Shown one piece after another: positions 8,549 through 17,977 of a stretch of 64,000 bases of DNA. Below the pieces are notes generated by a model that did no database searches, was not told the origin of the DNA, and worked only from the letters and a program-made list of their open reading frames with translations. The number at the start of each line of letters is the position of its first letter. Position 1 is the stretch's first letter. Position numbers and translations under genes: made by a program. The stretch is from Aureisphaera galaxeae (lineage in GTDB: Bacteria; Bacteroidota; Bacteroidia; Flavobacteriales; Flavobacteriaceae): positions 491,065-555,064 of the forward strand of contig NZ_JAQQTF010000006.1 in assembly GCF_028561275.1 (NCBI RefSeq), given 5' to 3'.

Positions 8549-9312
8549 ACTTGATTTTTGGTTAGTGGATACTCCAAAGTTAGGGTTGTTCCTACATTTT
8601 CTTCGGATTGAATGGAAAAATCTGTTTTTATCAATTTGGCCCGGCTTGCCATATTCTTCAACCCTATGCCCGTAAACGACTCAGAGTCATTAAATCCCAC
8701 TCCGTTATCGGAGGCTTTAATGATGAGATTCTCCCCTTTAAAATACATGTCAACTTTCAGTTCGGTAGCTTGCGAATGCTTTATGGTGTTAGAAAAGAAC
8801 TCTTGTAATATTCTGAAAAGGATGGATTGGTCCTTCACATTAACATCGACCACTTCCCCATGTATTGTTAAGCTTGCATCAATAAACCGCATTCTATTGA
8901 AGCGATCTATTTCCATTTGTACGCTTTCCCTTAGGCTCAATTTTCGGATGGTTTCTGGGTTGATCATTTTGGACAAAGCCCGTAGTTCGTCCAAGCCATC
9001 TCCAATGAGCCTAGCCGCCTGCTTCATTTTTTCTGGATTGTCCCCCGCGTTTTGTGCCTTTACCTTGGCCAAAGTCATTACCTGACCAATATTGTCATGT
9101 AATTCCCAACTAATATTACGTAAGGTCTCCTCTCGAATTTCTATCTGTGCCTCGGCCAATTCCCTTTCGAAGGCTTCTTTCTCTTCCTGACTTTTCCTAA
9201 TGAGTACATTCTTCCTCCGAATGAAAATGACGAACAACAGCACCAAAAACAGTCCCGCCACCAATAGTATGGATATGAAAACTATGAGTTCTGCTGTTGC
9301 GTTCGGCTCCAT
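8545..9312 (-). CDS. Sensor histidine kinase (HisKA_3-like, HATPase_c)
   Basis: One N-terminal transmembrane helix (residues about 8-31) leads into a coiled segment and then a NarX/LytS-type dimerisation box with the phospho-acceptor histidine in WELHDNIGQV near residue 73. The ATPase domain follows: FFSNTIKHSQA (N box), KASDNGVGF (G1) and GIGLKNMASRAK (G2). No sensory domain is present inside the protein. The preceding gene for a polytopic membrane protein overlaps it by 31 bases, so that protein is a good candidate for the sensory input. It shares an ATGA overlap with the downstream response-regulator gene. Together these form one signalling unit. Confidence 0.9.
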   Translation of the reverse strand: MEPNATAELIVFISILLVAGLFLVLLFVIFIRRKNVLIRKSQEEKEAFERELAEAQIEIREETLRNISWELHDNIGQVMTLAKVKAQNAGDNPEKMKQAARLIGDGLDELRALSKMINPETIRKLSLRESVQMEIDRFNRMRFIDASLTIHGEVVDVNVKDQSILFRILQEFFSNTIKHSQATELKVDMYFKGENLIIKASDNGVGFNDSESFTGIGLKNMASRAKLIKTDFSIQSEENVGTTLTLEYPLTKNQV

Positions 9313-9956
9313 AAGAATCCAATGATGAGTGAAATATTAAGTACCGTGGTCATAATGATCGGTAATTTAAACAGATAATAAAACTCGCGATTAATGGCAT
9401 AGAAATTCTTACTTACCTTAAAAGGGACCATGGCCAAATAATAGAAAAAATAGCCAATTCCTATCCAAAACATCAAGTTCCTATCCAATTTTACAACACT
9501 TTCTGAATTTAGGGCTTCATAGAAAAAGAAAAGAATACACACCAATATCGTTATGCCTGCAATGATATAAGGCCATACTTGGTATTTGGTATGGTAATCT
9601 GTCTTTAAGACGAATACGTCGATGAGAATAAGCGCAATATAAACGGCATACATCAACTTCAGAAAAAGCTTGAAACGCCTATTCTTTATACTCGTATAGA
9701 AAAGGTATCCCAAAATGGAAAAGGAAACGAAATAATAGATATTATAAACAATCGCATTATATCCTTCTGCCAATACCCTTCCGTAAAATGTGGCAAAAAA
9801 TTCGTTACATGCAAAGTAGACAAATGCCCAGATGAAATACTTTACGGGGGAATCTTTGAATTTCCTATAATTAAGAACACCTATTAAAGCTGTGATGATT
9901 TGAAGATAGCTTATCATATGCATCCCCCGGAAAATATCACTTATCATATCGATCAT
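9282..9956 (-). CDS. Polytopic membrane protein, likely sensor subunit of the adjacent kinase
   Basis: The 224-residue protein has about six or seven hydrophobic helices and short loops. Recognisable segments are MISYLQIITALIGVLNY, YFIWAFVYFACNEFFA, IYYFVSFSILGYLFY, VYIALILIDVFVL, WPYIIAGITILVCIL, MFWIGIGYFFYYLAMVPF and PIIMTTVLNISLIIGFL. The arrangement resembles membrane sensor regions that in other Bacteroidota are fused to histidine kinases. Here it is a separate gene overlapping the kinase gene by 31 bases. My inference is a split sensor kinase, with this subunit detecting a membrane or small-molecule signal. Several in-frame ATGs occur within the first 14 codons, so the exact start is uncertain. 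Confidence 0.75.
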   Translation of the reverse strand: MIDMISDIFRGMHMISYLQIITALIGVLNYRKFKDSPVKYFIWAFVYFACNEFFATFYGRVLAEGYNAIVYNIYYFVSFSILGYLFYTSIKNRRFKLFLKLMYAVYIALILIDVFVLKTDYHTKYQVWPYIIAGITILVCILFFFYEALNSESVVKLDRNLMFWIGIGYFFYYLAMVPFKVSKNFYAINREFYYLFKLPIIMTTVLNISLIIGFLWSRTQQQNS

Positions 9957-9966
9957 TAAGGTTTTA

Positions 9967-10674
9967 TTAGCTGGACATGGGTGGCATGTTGTTTAAATCA
10001 TTACTGAGTAGGGAGGTTCCATCGTCATCCCCTGGATCTCCACCCTCGGTTCCTCCTCCAGCAAACGGAACTTCCTCAAGAAAAGGCAATACCTCAAAAT
10101 TACCAATATACCTCTCAAAACCTTCGGTAAACTCTGAATCTACATAAAAGGCCTTGTGCTTCAACATTTCAGGTCCTTCAATTTCTTCCTTTCGAATCGT
10201 TGGGGCCATGAATAAGGTATGTCTTCCTCTATAATCCCCTACTTTAGGTGGCTCATCCCCTACTTCTTCAGGTTCTCCCGAGCCTTCATATACATTGTCA
10301 TCTTCGTAACCAATTCTTCCAAAATAAAGGCTTACTCCTGTAATTTCTGGTTGATCTGGATTCAACGCTTCCAGTTCCTTTAGAAATCGTAAATACAATT
10401 TAAGTCTTTTTCTGCTTATCCAAACATATTCCGTCCCTTGGAAACCGGCTGCATTGGGCAAACGCTCATTTCTACTGTTCTCCAAATCGCTCTTTATTTC
10501 CTCGTTATAGCGAACATAAAGATCTTTGGCTCTGTCATGCGAAAGCGGCATTCCAGATCGCTCATACCTGCGTATCACACGATTGCGTGATTTACCAGGA
10601 TTTTCGACAGGATTCAGGTCCGTTTTTACAGACTGAACCGTCTCTTTTTTGATAGATAATCGTTTAGGATTCAT
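9967..10674 (-). CDS. Uncharacterised cytoplasmic protein, 235 residues
   Basis: No signal peptide or membrane helix is visible. The N-terminus is basic (RLSIKKETVQSVK, then RNRVIRRYERSG). The centre is rich in Glu, Tyr and Arg, and the C-terminus is an acidic, Gly-rich tail (FAGGGTEGGDPGDDDG). I do not recognise the family. It is the first gene of the minus-strand cassette, ten bases ahead of the membrane protein, kinase and regulator genes, so it may be a target or modulator of that signalling system (inference). The ATG at 10674 is the only sensible start. Confidence 0.65.
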   Translation of the reverse strand: MNPKRLSIKKETVQSVKTDLNPVENPGKSRNRVIRRYERSGMPLSHDRAKDLYVRYNEEIKSDLENSRNERLPNAAGFQGTEYVWISRKRLKLYLRFLKELEALNPDQPEITGVSLYFGRIGYEDDNVYEGSGEPEEVGDEPPKVGDYRGRHTLFMAPTIRKEEIEGPEMLKHKAFYVDSEFTEGFERYIGNFEVLPFLEEVPFAGGGTEGGDPGDDDGTSLLSNDLNNMPPMSS

Positions 10675-10725
10675 AATTGAAATTTTTTAGGTTGGGTGTA
10701 AAAGTATCCAAATTAAATTTGTAGG

Positions 10726-10800
10726 AAAAGGGGTCTTCACCCCTTTTCAAGAAGGGTACTCCTCCCCTTCATTTTGAGGGTAGCGCCCCCTACTTTCCCG
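10726..10800. promoter_or_regulatory. Hairpin-rich divergent intergenic region
   Basis: Between divergent genes lies a perfect inverted repeat, AAAAGGGG-TCTTCA-CCCCTTTT (10726-10747). It is followed by a second weaker palindrome (GAAGGG...CCCTTC, about 10751-10770) and a third (GTAG-CGCCCC-CTAC). Both neighbouring genes are transcribed outward, so a simple shared terminator is not expected. These may be operator sites or leader structures. Confidence 0.35.
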
Positions 10801-10811
10801 TTCAGCAACCC

Positions 10812-10842
10812 TTGAATTCACAAGGCCTCAGAAGGATCTTTG
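10812..10842 (+). promoter_or_regulatory. Candidate promoter for the T9SS cargo gene at 10925
   Basis: TTG (10812-10814), a 20-base spacer and GATCTTTG (10835-10842) differ from TTG-N19/20-TAnnTTTG at one base. Transcription would start near 10849, giving a leader of about 75 bases. Confidence 0.5.
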
Positions 10843-10924
10843 TTCCATATTTCGAAATATACATCCACAAGGGCGTAAACCGAAAAGCCCGTAAGAAAAG
10901 AGTAGGTAACTAATCGAATTAATC

Positions 10925-12943
10925 ATGAAAACCTTTATTCAACTAACTAAAAAGGTATGGCTATTGGGCCTGTTTTTATCCCTAGCCACCCTTACCCATG
11001 CACAGAACCCATTCTGTGAAACTTTCGATCAATTTAGCACCACCAGTCCCGTGGGGAATGGCTGCTTAGGATCTCCAACGTATAGCCTCCTGAACAATTG
11101 GGGAGTGAAGCATACGGATATCAATTACCAAGACGTTAACAGCCAAAACGGAACAGGTGATTTTTATCTGTTTTTAGACGATACTGCTTGTAGCAATGGT
11201 TCTAGTTACATATTCAATCCGGTAGATTATTCAGGTAACTGGATCGATCAAGTAGGTGGTGTAGGATGCTTCTGTTATGACTTCAGAACCTTTTTAATCG
11301 CTACCGGAACCCTTACAGGAAGTTCCTTAAGTATCTATTCGGGAACTGATCCCGATAATTCAACAATTAGAGCCACGTTTGTTCTAAATGTTCCTGTAGA
11401 TCCCTCTTTGGGCTGGGTACGTATTTGTGCTCCAATCGAATTGAGCAGTGGTGGCGTGCTACCAAGTAATGCCGATGGACAATGGGTAATTAACACAGGA
11501 AGTGCTGCAGACTGGGACAATTTGATTCAAAATGTAGGTTCGTTAGGATATGCGGTAGATGTAGCCAGCGGAGACGAGCGTTTCGGTATTGACAATATTT
11601 GTATCAGCGAGGAATGCGATAGTACCTTAACGAACCAGCCGACTAACGAAGGTGCTTACTGTTGTGATGAATCTGAGAATATGGTGACCAACGGAAACTT
11701 CGAATTTGGTGATGTAGATTTCGGTAGTGACTACACCCAGAATCCTGCTACCTTCCCAAGCCAGTACGATGTAACCGATAACGCTAGCGCCTTTGGTGCT
11801 ACTATTACCGATCATTCTTTCTGTGTAGATTCTACAGCCTATGCGAATAACGATATGTACTTATTGGTGAACGGATTGACCAACCAGCCTTCCGGTTCGC
11901 AAAGTGTAATCTGGGAACAGACCATCGCCGGTTTCGAAAGTGAAAAGGAATACCGATTCTGTGCGAATTTCAAGAACATGCCACAGTGTACATTCGATGT
12001 TCTTCCTGAAATCACAGTACAGCTATCCAATGGAGTTACCCAAACAGCCACCATCAATACCGATCCTAGCGATCCATGTGACTGGCAAAACTTGAGTTTC
12101 TGCTTCCGCGGACAGGATGAAATTAACTTCCAGATTTTGTTGAACGAGGATTCCTTAGGAGACGGAAACGACCTTGCTATAGACGACATTTCGGTTCAGG
12201 AATTGGCGGATCCTATGTTGAGCATTACTGTGCAGCATCAAGGATCCCCGCAAATGGTAACTGGGTCTATTAACACCATTGCTACAGGAGACGACGTATT
12301 GCCATACGATCCTACAGTTTGTGAAGATCCATACTATTGGTTTGTACTAACCGTTTCCAGTTTCTCTGGAGGAACCTTTACGATCGATTGGGCCGCTCCT
12401 TATGGATGGGGGAACGACACCCTAGGAAGTAGTTTGTTCAACCCACCATCTACAGGACCGAATTGGGATTTGACCACCACGTTCCCAGGATTCCCATTTG
12501 CACAGGATACCATGTACTTGGTTGGACTTACCACGCCAAGTTGTTGTGAGGACTGTACCGATGATGGATTTACCTACCAACTCATCTACAACAATGGTCT
12601 TAACCCGGCCGAAGGTGGGCTTAGCGACGAGGATATCGAATTCATCTATTCTTGGTTGGGTACTTATGGAGGTATCCTAGGAGATCAGGGGCCACATAGT
12701 GATAGCATGGTAAGCATTTATCCAAACCCAGTAGATAATGAGGTGAATATTTCCTTACTGAACAACGAAATCGCGAGTGTGCAAATCACTAGCATCAACG
12801 GTCAAAAAGTAGTTGCAGAACGCTTAACGAGAACCGCTAGCGAAGCCCGTATCGATGTTTCCCACTTAAGCAGTGGACTGTATCTGGTAACTATTCAGGA
12901 TACCACTGGGAATACGCATACTGGAAAATTGCTGGTAGAATAA
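10925..12943 (+). CDS. Secreted T9SS type A cargo protein, unknown function
   Basis: The 672-residue product has an N-terminal signal peptide ending near ATLTHAQ (residue 26). A long beta-rich, Asn/Thr/Asp-rich region with many Cys residues follows, and the last 80 residues form a type A T9SS sorting domain (SIYPNPVDNEVNIS, INGQKVV, LSSGLYLVTI, TGKLLVE). The middle contains two carbohydrate-binding-like beta-sandwich regions. One around residues 245-430 (NMVTNGNFEFGD, then SVIWEQTIAGF and LAIDDISVQE) resembles concanavalin-like or CBM domains that open with a 'NGNFE' motif. It should be exported across the outer membrane and either anchored to the surface or released. No catalytic signature is seen. 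A strong terminator follows the gene. Confidence 0.85.
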   Translation: MKTFIQLTKKVWLLGLFLSLATLTHAQNPFCETFDQFSTTSPVGNGCLGSPTYSLLNNWGVKHTDINYQDVNSQNGTGDFYLFLDDTACSNGSSYIFNPVDYSGNWIDQVGGVGCFCYDFRTFLIATGTLTGSSLSIYSGTDPDNSTIRATFVLNVPVDPSLGWVRICAPIELSSGGVLPSNADGQWVINTGSAADWDNLIQNVGSLGYAVDVASGDERFGIDNICISEECDSTLTNQPTNEGAYCCDESENMVTNGNFEFGDVDFGSDYTQNPATFPSQYDVTDNASAFGATITDHSFCVDSTAYANNDMYLLVNGLTNQPSGSQSVIWEQTIAGFESEKEYRFCANFKNMPQCTFDVLPEITVQLSNGVTQTATINTDPSDPCDWQNLSFCFRGQDEINFQILLNEDSLGDGNDLAIDDISVQELADPMLSITVQHQGSPQMVTGSINTIATGDDVLPYDPTVCEDPYYWFVLTVSSFSGGTFTIDWAAPYGWGNDTLGSSLFNPPSTGPNWDLTTTFPGFPFAQDTMYLVGLTTPSCCEDCTDDGFTYQLIYNNGLNPAEGGLSDEDIEFIYSWLGTYGGILGDQGPHSDSMVSIYPNPVDNEVNISLLNNEIASVQITSINGQKVVAERLTRTASEARIDVSHLSSGLYLVTIQDTTGNTHTGKLLVE

Positions 12944-12996
12944 TCGCCTGCTTTTGATTGCAAATTGTATGTTTTCCATACAGTTTGATTGTGGAG

Positions 12997-13027
12997 AGCT
13001 GTCCGTTTCCCAACGGGCAGCTTTTTT
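12997..13027 (+). terminator. Rho-independent terminator after the T9SS cargo gene
   Basis: AGCTGTCCGTT-TCCC-AACGGGCAGCT forms an 11-bp stem with one G-U pair, followed by a run of T. The T run touches the stop codon of the convergent aminopeptidase gene. Confidence 0.85.
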
Positions 13028-15071
13028 ATAGTACCCGCTCCAAATAGGCTTTCTCCCTATCGGAAAAAGAATCTTTTTTGCTTTGTAGGTATTGCTTCAG
13101 TTCCTCACTTTTTAACAACTCATCGAGCAATTCCCTGCAATAGTCCCTAAATCGCCAATAGTGGTGGGTACATCCGTTTACAAGGTTCTTTATCACCTCT
13201 TCATTCCAATTCCCTAAAGAAGAAATGTATTGAAATGCAGTTTCCCGAATTTCATAGCTGTAATCGGGACGCGAATAGTTACGAAGCTCTTTCTCAAACA
13301 AGGGTTTGGCAGAAGTAGCGTAGCCCTCGGTACTCAATGCCAATGCCAACCACAGTAATCGGATATTTTTGTTCTGAAATCCATGCGCGTATTTCATCTC
13401 ATCCAGATAACGCGCCCGTTCCTGAGGGTACGAAGCCCATAAAATATACAAGGCACTTTCTTGAGTTGTATACGACTTATCTTTCAGTAAAGTTTCATAT
13501 GCGCTCTTAAGCGCTTCCGAAACCGGAGGCTCCATAGACAAGGCAATCGCTTGACGAGTGGTAGTATTTCCTTTAAATGCCATTTCATAGAGTGCTTCGA
13601 CCTCTTTCCCTTTTTCCAGTGCTAATTGAATCACAGCTTCCTCTGCCAGATAATCGTTGCCCGATTGTAGGGCTTGTTCCAATAGTTTGCTTTTGTCCGA
13701 AATGGTCATCTCACGCAGGGAAACCAATTCAAAATAAGTGGTTAAGAATTCACTATTCGTTAATGAATTTAAGGCCTGCTCTGCCTTAAATGCCGATTGT
13801 TTCAACCAATCTTTTTCCCATGCAGAAATATCTACACTGCTAACAGCCCGAACCTCGGCTAGGAAATCGTCTGTTGTTACATTTTTAAACTGATACTTTT
13901 CAAGGTAATTCTTTATGGCTTTTTTGAAAGCCTCTTCCCCGATCAATTCATTCAATATATGCAGTGCCCAAGCCCCTTTTTCGTAGAAGGTTAACGAACT
14001 CGCCTTGGGATTCAACAACGATTGTCCCTTCCCTTGATCACTTATGGAACGTAACTGCTCTGCCGTATTGTAGAGTTTCCAATAGTAGTAATCGTCCCCA
14101 AACAAATGGCGTTCGGCCAATAGGGCATAATAAGTAGCAAATCCTTCATGCAACCAATGATGTTTCCCCTCAGTTTCGGTCACCAAATTCCCAAACCATT
14201 GGTGAGCCAACTCATGGGCATTCACATTTACATAGTTTCGATCGTGAAATCCAATGCTATCTACCACAAAGGCTTCCGAAAATAAGGTAGCGGTGGTATT
14301 CTCCATCCCGGCATATAGGAAATCCCGAACGGGTACTTGTTTGTAGTTTTGCCAGGGATAGGGAACGCCGATTTCCTTTTCAAAAAAATCGAATATCTCT
14401 TTGGTATGGCGATAGGTCGGTTCCATTTTCAAGGAATCTTCGGGTCGCAAGTACAATTCTATAGGAATCCCAGATTCGGACCGTATTTCCTTTTTTACAA
14501 AGTCACCCATGGCGAAGGCCACCAAATAACTCGACATAGGCTTTTCCATATCGAAAGACCAAATGGTATTGTTTCCCGCGCCTATATGCTCAACATCCCT
14601 TCCATTGGCTATAACTGTTTTTCCCTTTTCAGCTACCACCTTAAGATCGAATTCAATCTTATCGTTCATATCGTCGATACTGGGCAACCAATTGGAAGTA
14701 TACTTTCCCTGTCCTTGAGTCCAAACTTGATCGTAAGTGAAATACATGGCTCTCTTTGGTACCATTGTATAGATGAATTTAGCCTCATAGACACTATCTT
14801 TCTGAAAGTTGGAAATCATCCAAAGCTTGTCATCGGAAACCCTGAGTTGAATATCTGTCGTTACGTTTTTCACAATAGAAGCAGCCACAGCATCCAAATA
14901 AATACTGTCTGTCTGTTTCAACATTTTAAAAGTTGCCGAAAGCTCTCCCTGCACTTCACGACTTTCAATATCAGGGGCAATCAAAGCACTAATATTTGTG
15001 AAGTCAACCACATCGGTTTGTTGGGAAAAAACCATAGTGGAACAAAAGAATAATAAAACTAAAATCCGCAT
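13026..15071 (-). CDS. Secreted M1 family zinc aminopeptidase
   Basis: I start the gene at the ATG at 15071 because it opens a clean signal peptide (MRILVLLFFCSTMVFSQQ). A longer in-frame reading to 15146 would run into the recG start. The product (about 681 residues) has the M1 exopeptidase motif GMENTT near 270 and the zinc site HELAHQWF with the third ligand Glu 18 residues on (WLHEGFATYYA), near 285-308. The C-terminal half is alpha-helical, as in ERAP-like domains. It should remove N-terminal amino acids from peptides in the periplasm or outside the cell. The gene is divergent from recG, with only 46 bases between the starts. Confidence 0.93.
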   Translation of the reverse strand: MRILVLLFFCSTMVFSQQTDVVDFTNISALIAPDIESREVQGELSATFKMLKQTDSIYLDAVAASIVKNVTTDIQLRVSDDKLWMISNFQKDSVYEAKFIYTMVPKRAMYFTYDQVWTQGQGKYTSNWLPSIDDMNDKIEFDLKVVAEKGKTVIANGRDVEHIGAGNNTIWSFDMEKPMSSYLVAFAMGDFVKKEIRSESGIPIELYLRPEDSLKMEPTYRHTKEIFDFFEKEIGVPYPWQNYKQVPVRDFLYAGMENTTATLFSEAFVVDSIGFHDRNYVNVNAHELAHQWFGNLVTETEGKHHWLHEGFATYYALLAERHLFGDDYYYWKLYNTAEQLRSISDQGKGQSLLNPKASSLTFYEKGAWALHILNELIGEEAFKKAIKNYLEKYQFKNVTTDDFLAEVRAVSSVDISAWEKDWLKQSAFKAEQALNSLTNSEFLTTYFELVSLREMTISDKSKLLEQALQSGNDYLAEEAVIQLALEKGKEVEALYEMAFKGNTTTRQAIALSMEPPVSEALKSAYETLLKDKSYTTQESALYILWASYPQERARYLDEMKYAHGFQNKNIRLLWLALALSTEGYATSAKPLFEKELRNYSRPDYSYEIRETAFQYISSLGNWNEEVIKNLVNGCTHHYWRFRDYCRELLDELLKSEELKQYLQSKKDSFSDREKAYLERVL

Positions 15072-15117
15072 AAACGATATACCACAATTGTTTTGCCAAA
15101 TTAAGTAAATTCGTTGT

Positions 15118-17223
15118 ATGAATACCCAATTTTTACAGACACCCATCGATTATTTGAAAGGAGTCGGCCCAAATCGCGCCGACCTTCTTAAAAAGGAATT
15201 GGGCATTCATACCTTTCAGGATCTAATCAATCTCTTTCCCAATCGGTATTTAGATAGAACCCACTATTATAAAATTGGCGATTTACAGCGTAATTCATCC
15301 GAGATTCAAATTGTAGGTAAGATCACCCATATTAAAACCGTAGAGCAAAAAAGAAACAAAAGATTGGTGGCTACTTTTGTGGACGACACCGGAAAAATGG
15401 AATTGGTTTGGTTTCGAGGGCACAAATGGATAAGGGAAAATCTAAAGCTGAATACACCCTATGTAATCTTCGGAAAGGTAAACTGGTTCAATGGAGTGTA
15501 CTCCATGCCACATCCAGAAATGGAGTTATTGGCCCAGCACGAAAAAAGTTTGCGTTCTGCCATGCAACCTATTTATCCGTCTACTGAAAAATTAAGTAGT
15601 AGCGGAATCACGAATCGAGTGATCAATACACTCATGCAAACCCTCTTTCGGGAACTGAAAAACAACATTACTGAAAGTCTATCCGAGCCACTTTTGAAAT
15701 CATTGAAATTGATGCCGAAAAGTGAAGCATTCTTTAATGTGCACTTTCCACAAGGTCAGGAAAAATTGACAAGAGCGCAGTATCGGTTGAAATTTGAAGA
15801 ATTATTCTTTATTCAAATTCAATTATTACAGAAAAGACAACTTCACAAAACAAAAATTAAAGGGTATCCTTTTGAAAAAGTAGGTCCTTATTTCAATACC
15901 TTTTTCTCATCACATTTACCGTTTCCTCTCACTGGTGCACAGAAGCGAGTTATTAAAGAAATAAGAAATGATTTGGGAAGTAACGCCCAGATGAACAGAC
16001 TGTTACAAGGAGATGTAGGTTCTGGAAAAACCATTGTGGCCTTCATGTCAATGCTCATAGCACTTGACAACGATTTTCAAGCTTGTTTAATGGCTCCAAC
16101 TGAAATTTTGTCAGTTCAACACTACAATAACTTATCAGAATGGTGTAACTTATTGAATATCAGAGTAGATTTATTAACAGGCTCAACCAAAGCTTCAAGA
16201 AGAAAAGAAATCCACGAAAGTTTGGAAAATGGTGATTTACAGATACTTATTGGCACTCATGCGCTACTCGAAGATAAAGTAAAATTTCGAAACTTGGGAT
16301 TGGCCATTATAGATGAGCAACATCGCTTTGGAGTAGCGCAACGTAGTAAGCTATGGCACAAGAACATACATCCGCCACATGTATTTGTAATGACCGCCAC
16401 CCCTATTCCAAGAACCTTGGCTATGAGCGTCTATGGCGATCTGGATATTAGTGTCATTGATGAGATGCCTCCGGGAAGAAAAGACATAAAGACTGTGCAT
16501 AGATTTGACGCTAATAGATTGAAGGTTTTTCGATTTCTAAAAGACGAAATTGCGAAAGGAAGACAGGTCTATATTGTCTACCCTTTGATACAAGAAAGTC
16601 AGGCGATGGACTACAAAGACCTGATGGATGGCTACGCCAGTATTGAAAGGGAATTCCCTAAACCCGAATACCAAATTTCTATAGTACATGGTCAAATGAA
16701 AGCGGCCGATAAGGATTATGAAATGGAACGATTTGTTAAAGGTGAAACTCAGATCATGGTTGCCACAACGGTTATTGAAGTGGGGGTAAATGTGCCCAAT
16801 GCTTCGGTAATGATTATTGAAAGTGCCGAGCGATTTGGGCTTTCTCAATTGCATCAGTTACGAGGACGTGTTGGTCGCGGTGCCGAACAGAGCTATTGCA
16901 TTCTTATGACCAGCCATAAATTGAGTGCGGATGCTCGAACTAGACTGGAAACCATGGTTCGCACTAATGATGGTTTCGAAATAAGTGAAGTAGACCTAAA
17001 ATTGAGAGGGCCCGGTGATATGATGGGTACCCAACAAAGTGGAGTGCTCAACTTACGAATCGCGGACATTATAAAAGATAGCGAGATTCTTAAGATCGCT
17101 CGAGGCTATGCTACCCAAGTAATAAAGGAAGATCCACAACTTTCTCTTCCCCAAAACACGCCCATTAGGAATACCTACCAACAATTGGCCAAGTACAAGA
17201 ATATTTGGAATTATATTTCCTAA
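15118..17223 (+). CDS. recG: ATP-dependent DNA helicase RecG
   Basis: A full-length RecG of 701 residues. The N-terminal wedge/OB-fold region begins with PIDYLKGVGPNRADLL and contains VGKITHIKTVEQ. Superfamily 2 motifs follow: LLQGDVGSGKT (Walker A, near 296), MAPTEIL, IIDEQHRFGV (DEQH, near 399), MTATPIPRTLA, and VIEVGVNVPNA with the QLRGRVGRG motif VI. The C-terminal TRG region has DLKLRGPGDMMGTQQSG. It reverses stalled replication forks and branch-migrates Holliday junctions. A TAAATTCG box at 15106-15113 lies so close to the ATG that, if it is the promoter, the mRNA would be nearly leaderless. Confidence 0.96.
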   Translation: MNTQFLQTPIDYLKGVGPNRADLLKKELGIHTFQDLINLFPNRYLDRTHYYKIGDLQRNSSEIQIVGKITHIKTVEQKRNKRLVATFVDDTGKMELVWFRGHKWIRENLKLNTPYVIFGKVNWFNGVYSMPHPEMELLAQHEKSLRSAMQPIYPSTEKLSSSGITNRVINTLMQTLFRELKNNITESLSEPLLKSLKLMPKSEAFFNVHFPQGQEKLTRAQYRLKFEELFFIQIQLLQKRQLHKTKIKGYPFEKVGPYFNTFFSSHLPFPLTGAQKRVIKEIRNDLGSNAQMNRLLQGDVGSGKTIVAFMSMLIALDNDFQACLMAPTEILSVQHYNNLSEWCNLLNIRVDLLTGSTKASRRKEIHESLENGDLQILIGTHALLEDKVKFRNLGLAIIDEQHRFGVAQRSKLWHKNIHPPHVFVMTATPIPRTLAMSVYGDLDISVIDEMPPGRKDIKTVHRFDANRLKVFRFLKDEIAKGRQVYIVYPLIQESQAMDYKDLMDGYASIEREFPKPEYQISIVHGQMKAADKDYEMERFVKGETQIMVATTVIEVGVNVPNASVMIIESAERFGLSQLHQLRGRVGRGAEQSYCILMTSHKLSADARTRLETMVRTNDGFEISEVDLKLRGPGDMMGTQQSGVLNLRIADIIKDSEILKIARGYATQVIKEDPQLSLPQNTPIRNTYQQLAKYKNIWNYIS

Positions 17224-17336
17224 AGAAACTTAACTAGCTGATAATCAATTTAAAAAAATACTAAATGATAGGTTTTGTCGTTTAATGATGAAACTATCGC
17301 TTATTACAAAAGCTACCCTAACCAATACATTCCTTT

Positions 17337-17930
17337 ATGATTCTCAGACGTTTTGGAACGGGTATCTTTTACGTGGTATTTTTACTATTCCCCCAAACCT
17401 ATTCGTTCTCACAAGATATGGTGGACGAAGGAGGCCATGAACAATGGGAATTCATTTTGGAAGATACGGGAGATGTCCTACAATTAGCACTCCCTATTAC
17501 CGCCTTATCGGTTACTTTGATTGAAAAGGACTATGAAGGGACCAAACAATTTGCATTCTCCTACGGAAGCGCGATGCTCCTAACGCATTCCTTAAAACAT
17601 CTTATTCACAAACAGCGCCCCGAAGGGCGAGACCGGTACGATGCGTTCCCCAGCGGTCATACTGCCTCCGCATTCTCCGGGGCGTCTTTTATACAAAGGC
17701 GATACGGTTGGAAATACGGTTGGCCCGCTTACGTTCTGGCCACCCTAGTGGGAGTTAGCCGTATGGAAGGGCCCGACGGATACCATGATATTTGGGATGT
17801 CATTGCAGGTGCCAGTGTTGGCATAAGCACGACGTATTTATTTACATCGTCATATCCCAAGCATAATTTCGATATTGGCTTTGCATCAGGAAACGACAAT
17901 TACCTGTTAACCTTCCACTACAAATTCTAA
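17337..17930 (+). CDS. PAP2 superfamily phosphatase (membrane-associated/secreted)
   Basis: The 197-residue protein starts with a signal peptide or signal anchor (MILRRFGTGIFYVVFLLF, to about FSQ at 27). It carries the complete three-part acid phosphatase signature: KQRPEGR near 96, PSGHTASAF near 107 and SRMEGPDGYHDIWDV near 141 (arginine, histidine and aspartate of motif 3). Members dephosphorylate lipid phosphates such as undecaprenyl pyrophosphate or phosphatidylglycerol phosphate on the periplasmic side. Only weak hydrophobic segments lie between the motifs, so this may be a soluble periplasmic form. The substrate is not determinable from sequence. Confidence 0.88.
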   Translation: MILRRFGTGIFYVVFLLFPQTYSFSQDMVDEGGHEQWEFILEDTGDVLQLALPITALSVTLIEKDYEGTKQFAFSYGSAMLLTHSLKHLIHKQRPEGRDRYDAFPSGHTASAFSGASFIQRRYGWKYGWPAYVLATLVGVSRMEGPDGYHDIWDVIAGASVGISTTYLFTSSYPKHNFDIGFASGNDNYLLTFHYKF

Positions 17931-17932
17931 AT

Positions 17933-17960
17933 AAAAAAAGCCCCCTGTAAACAGGAGCCT
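17933..17960 (-). terminator. Rho-independent terminator of the DUF2911/TPR gene
   Basis: Read on the minus strand, GGCTCCTG-TTTA-CAGGGGGC is followed by seven T residues. One unpaired G interrupts the stem. It lies between two convergent genes. Confidence 0.75.
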
Positions 17961-17977
17961 TCCTCAAAAACCAACAA

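Noticed and set aside
15072-15146. N-terminal extension of the M1 aminopeptidase
   Set aside because: It would overlap the start of recG and precede a clean signal peptide; the ATG at 15071 fits export.
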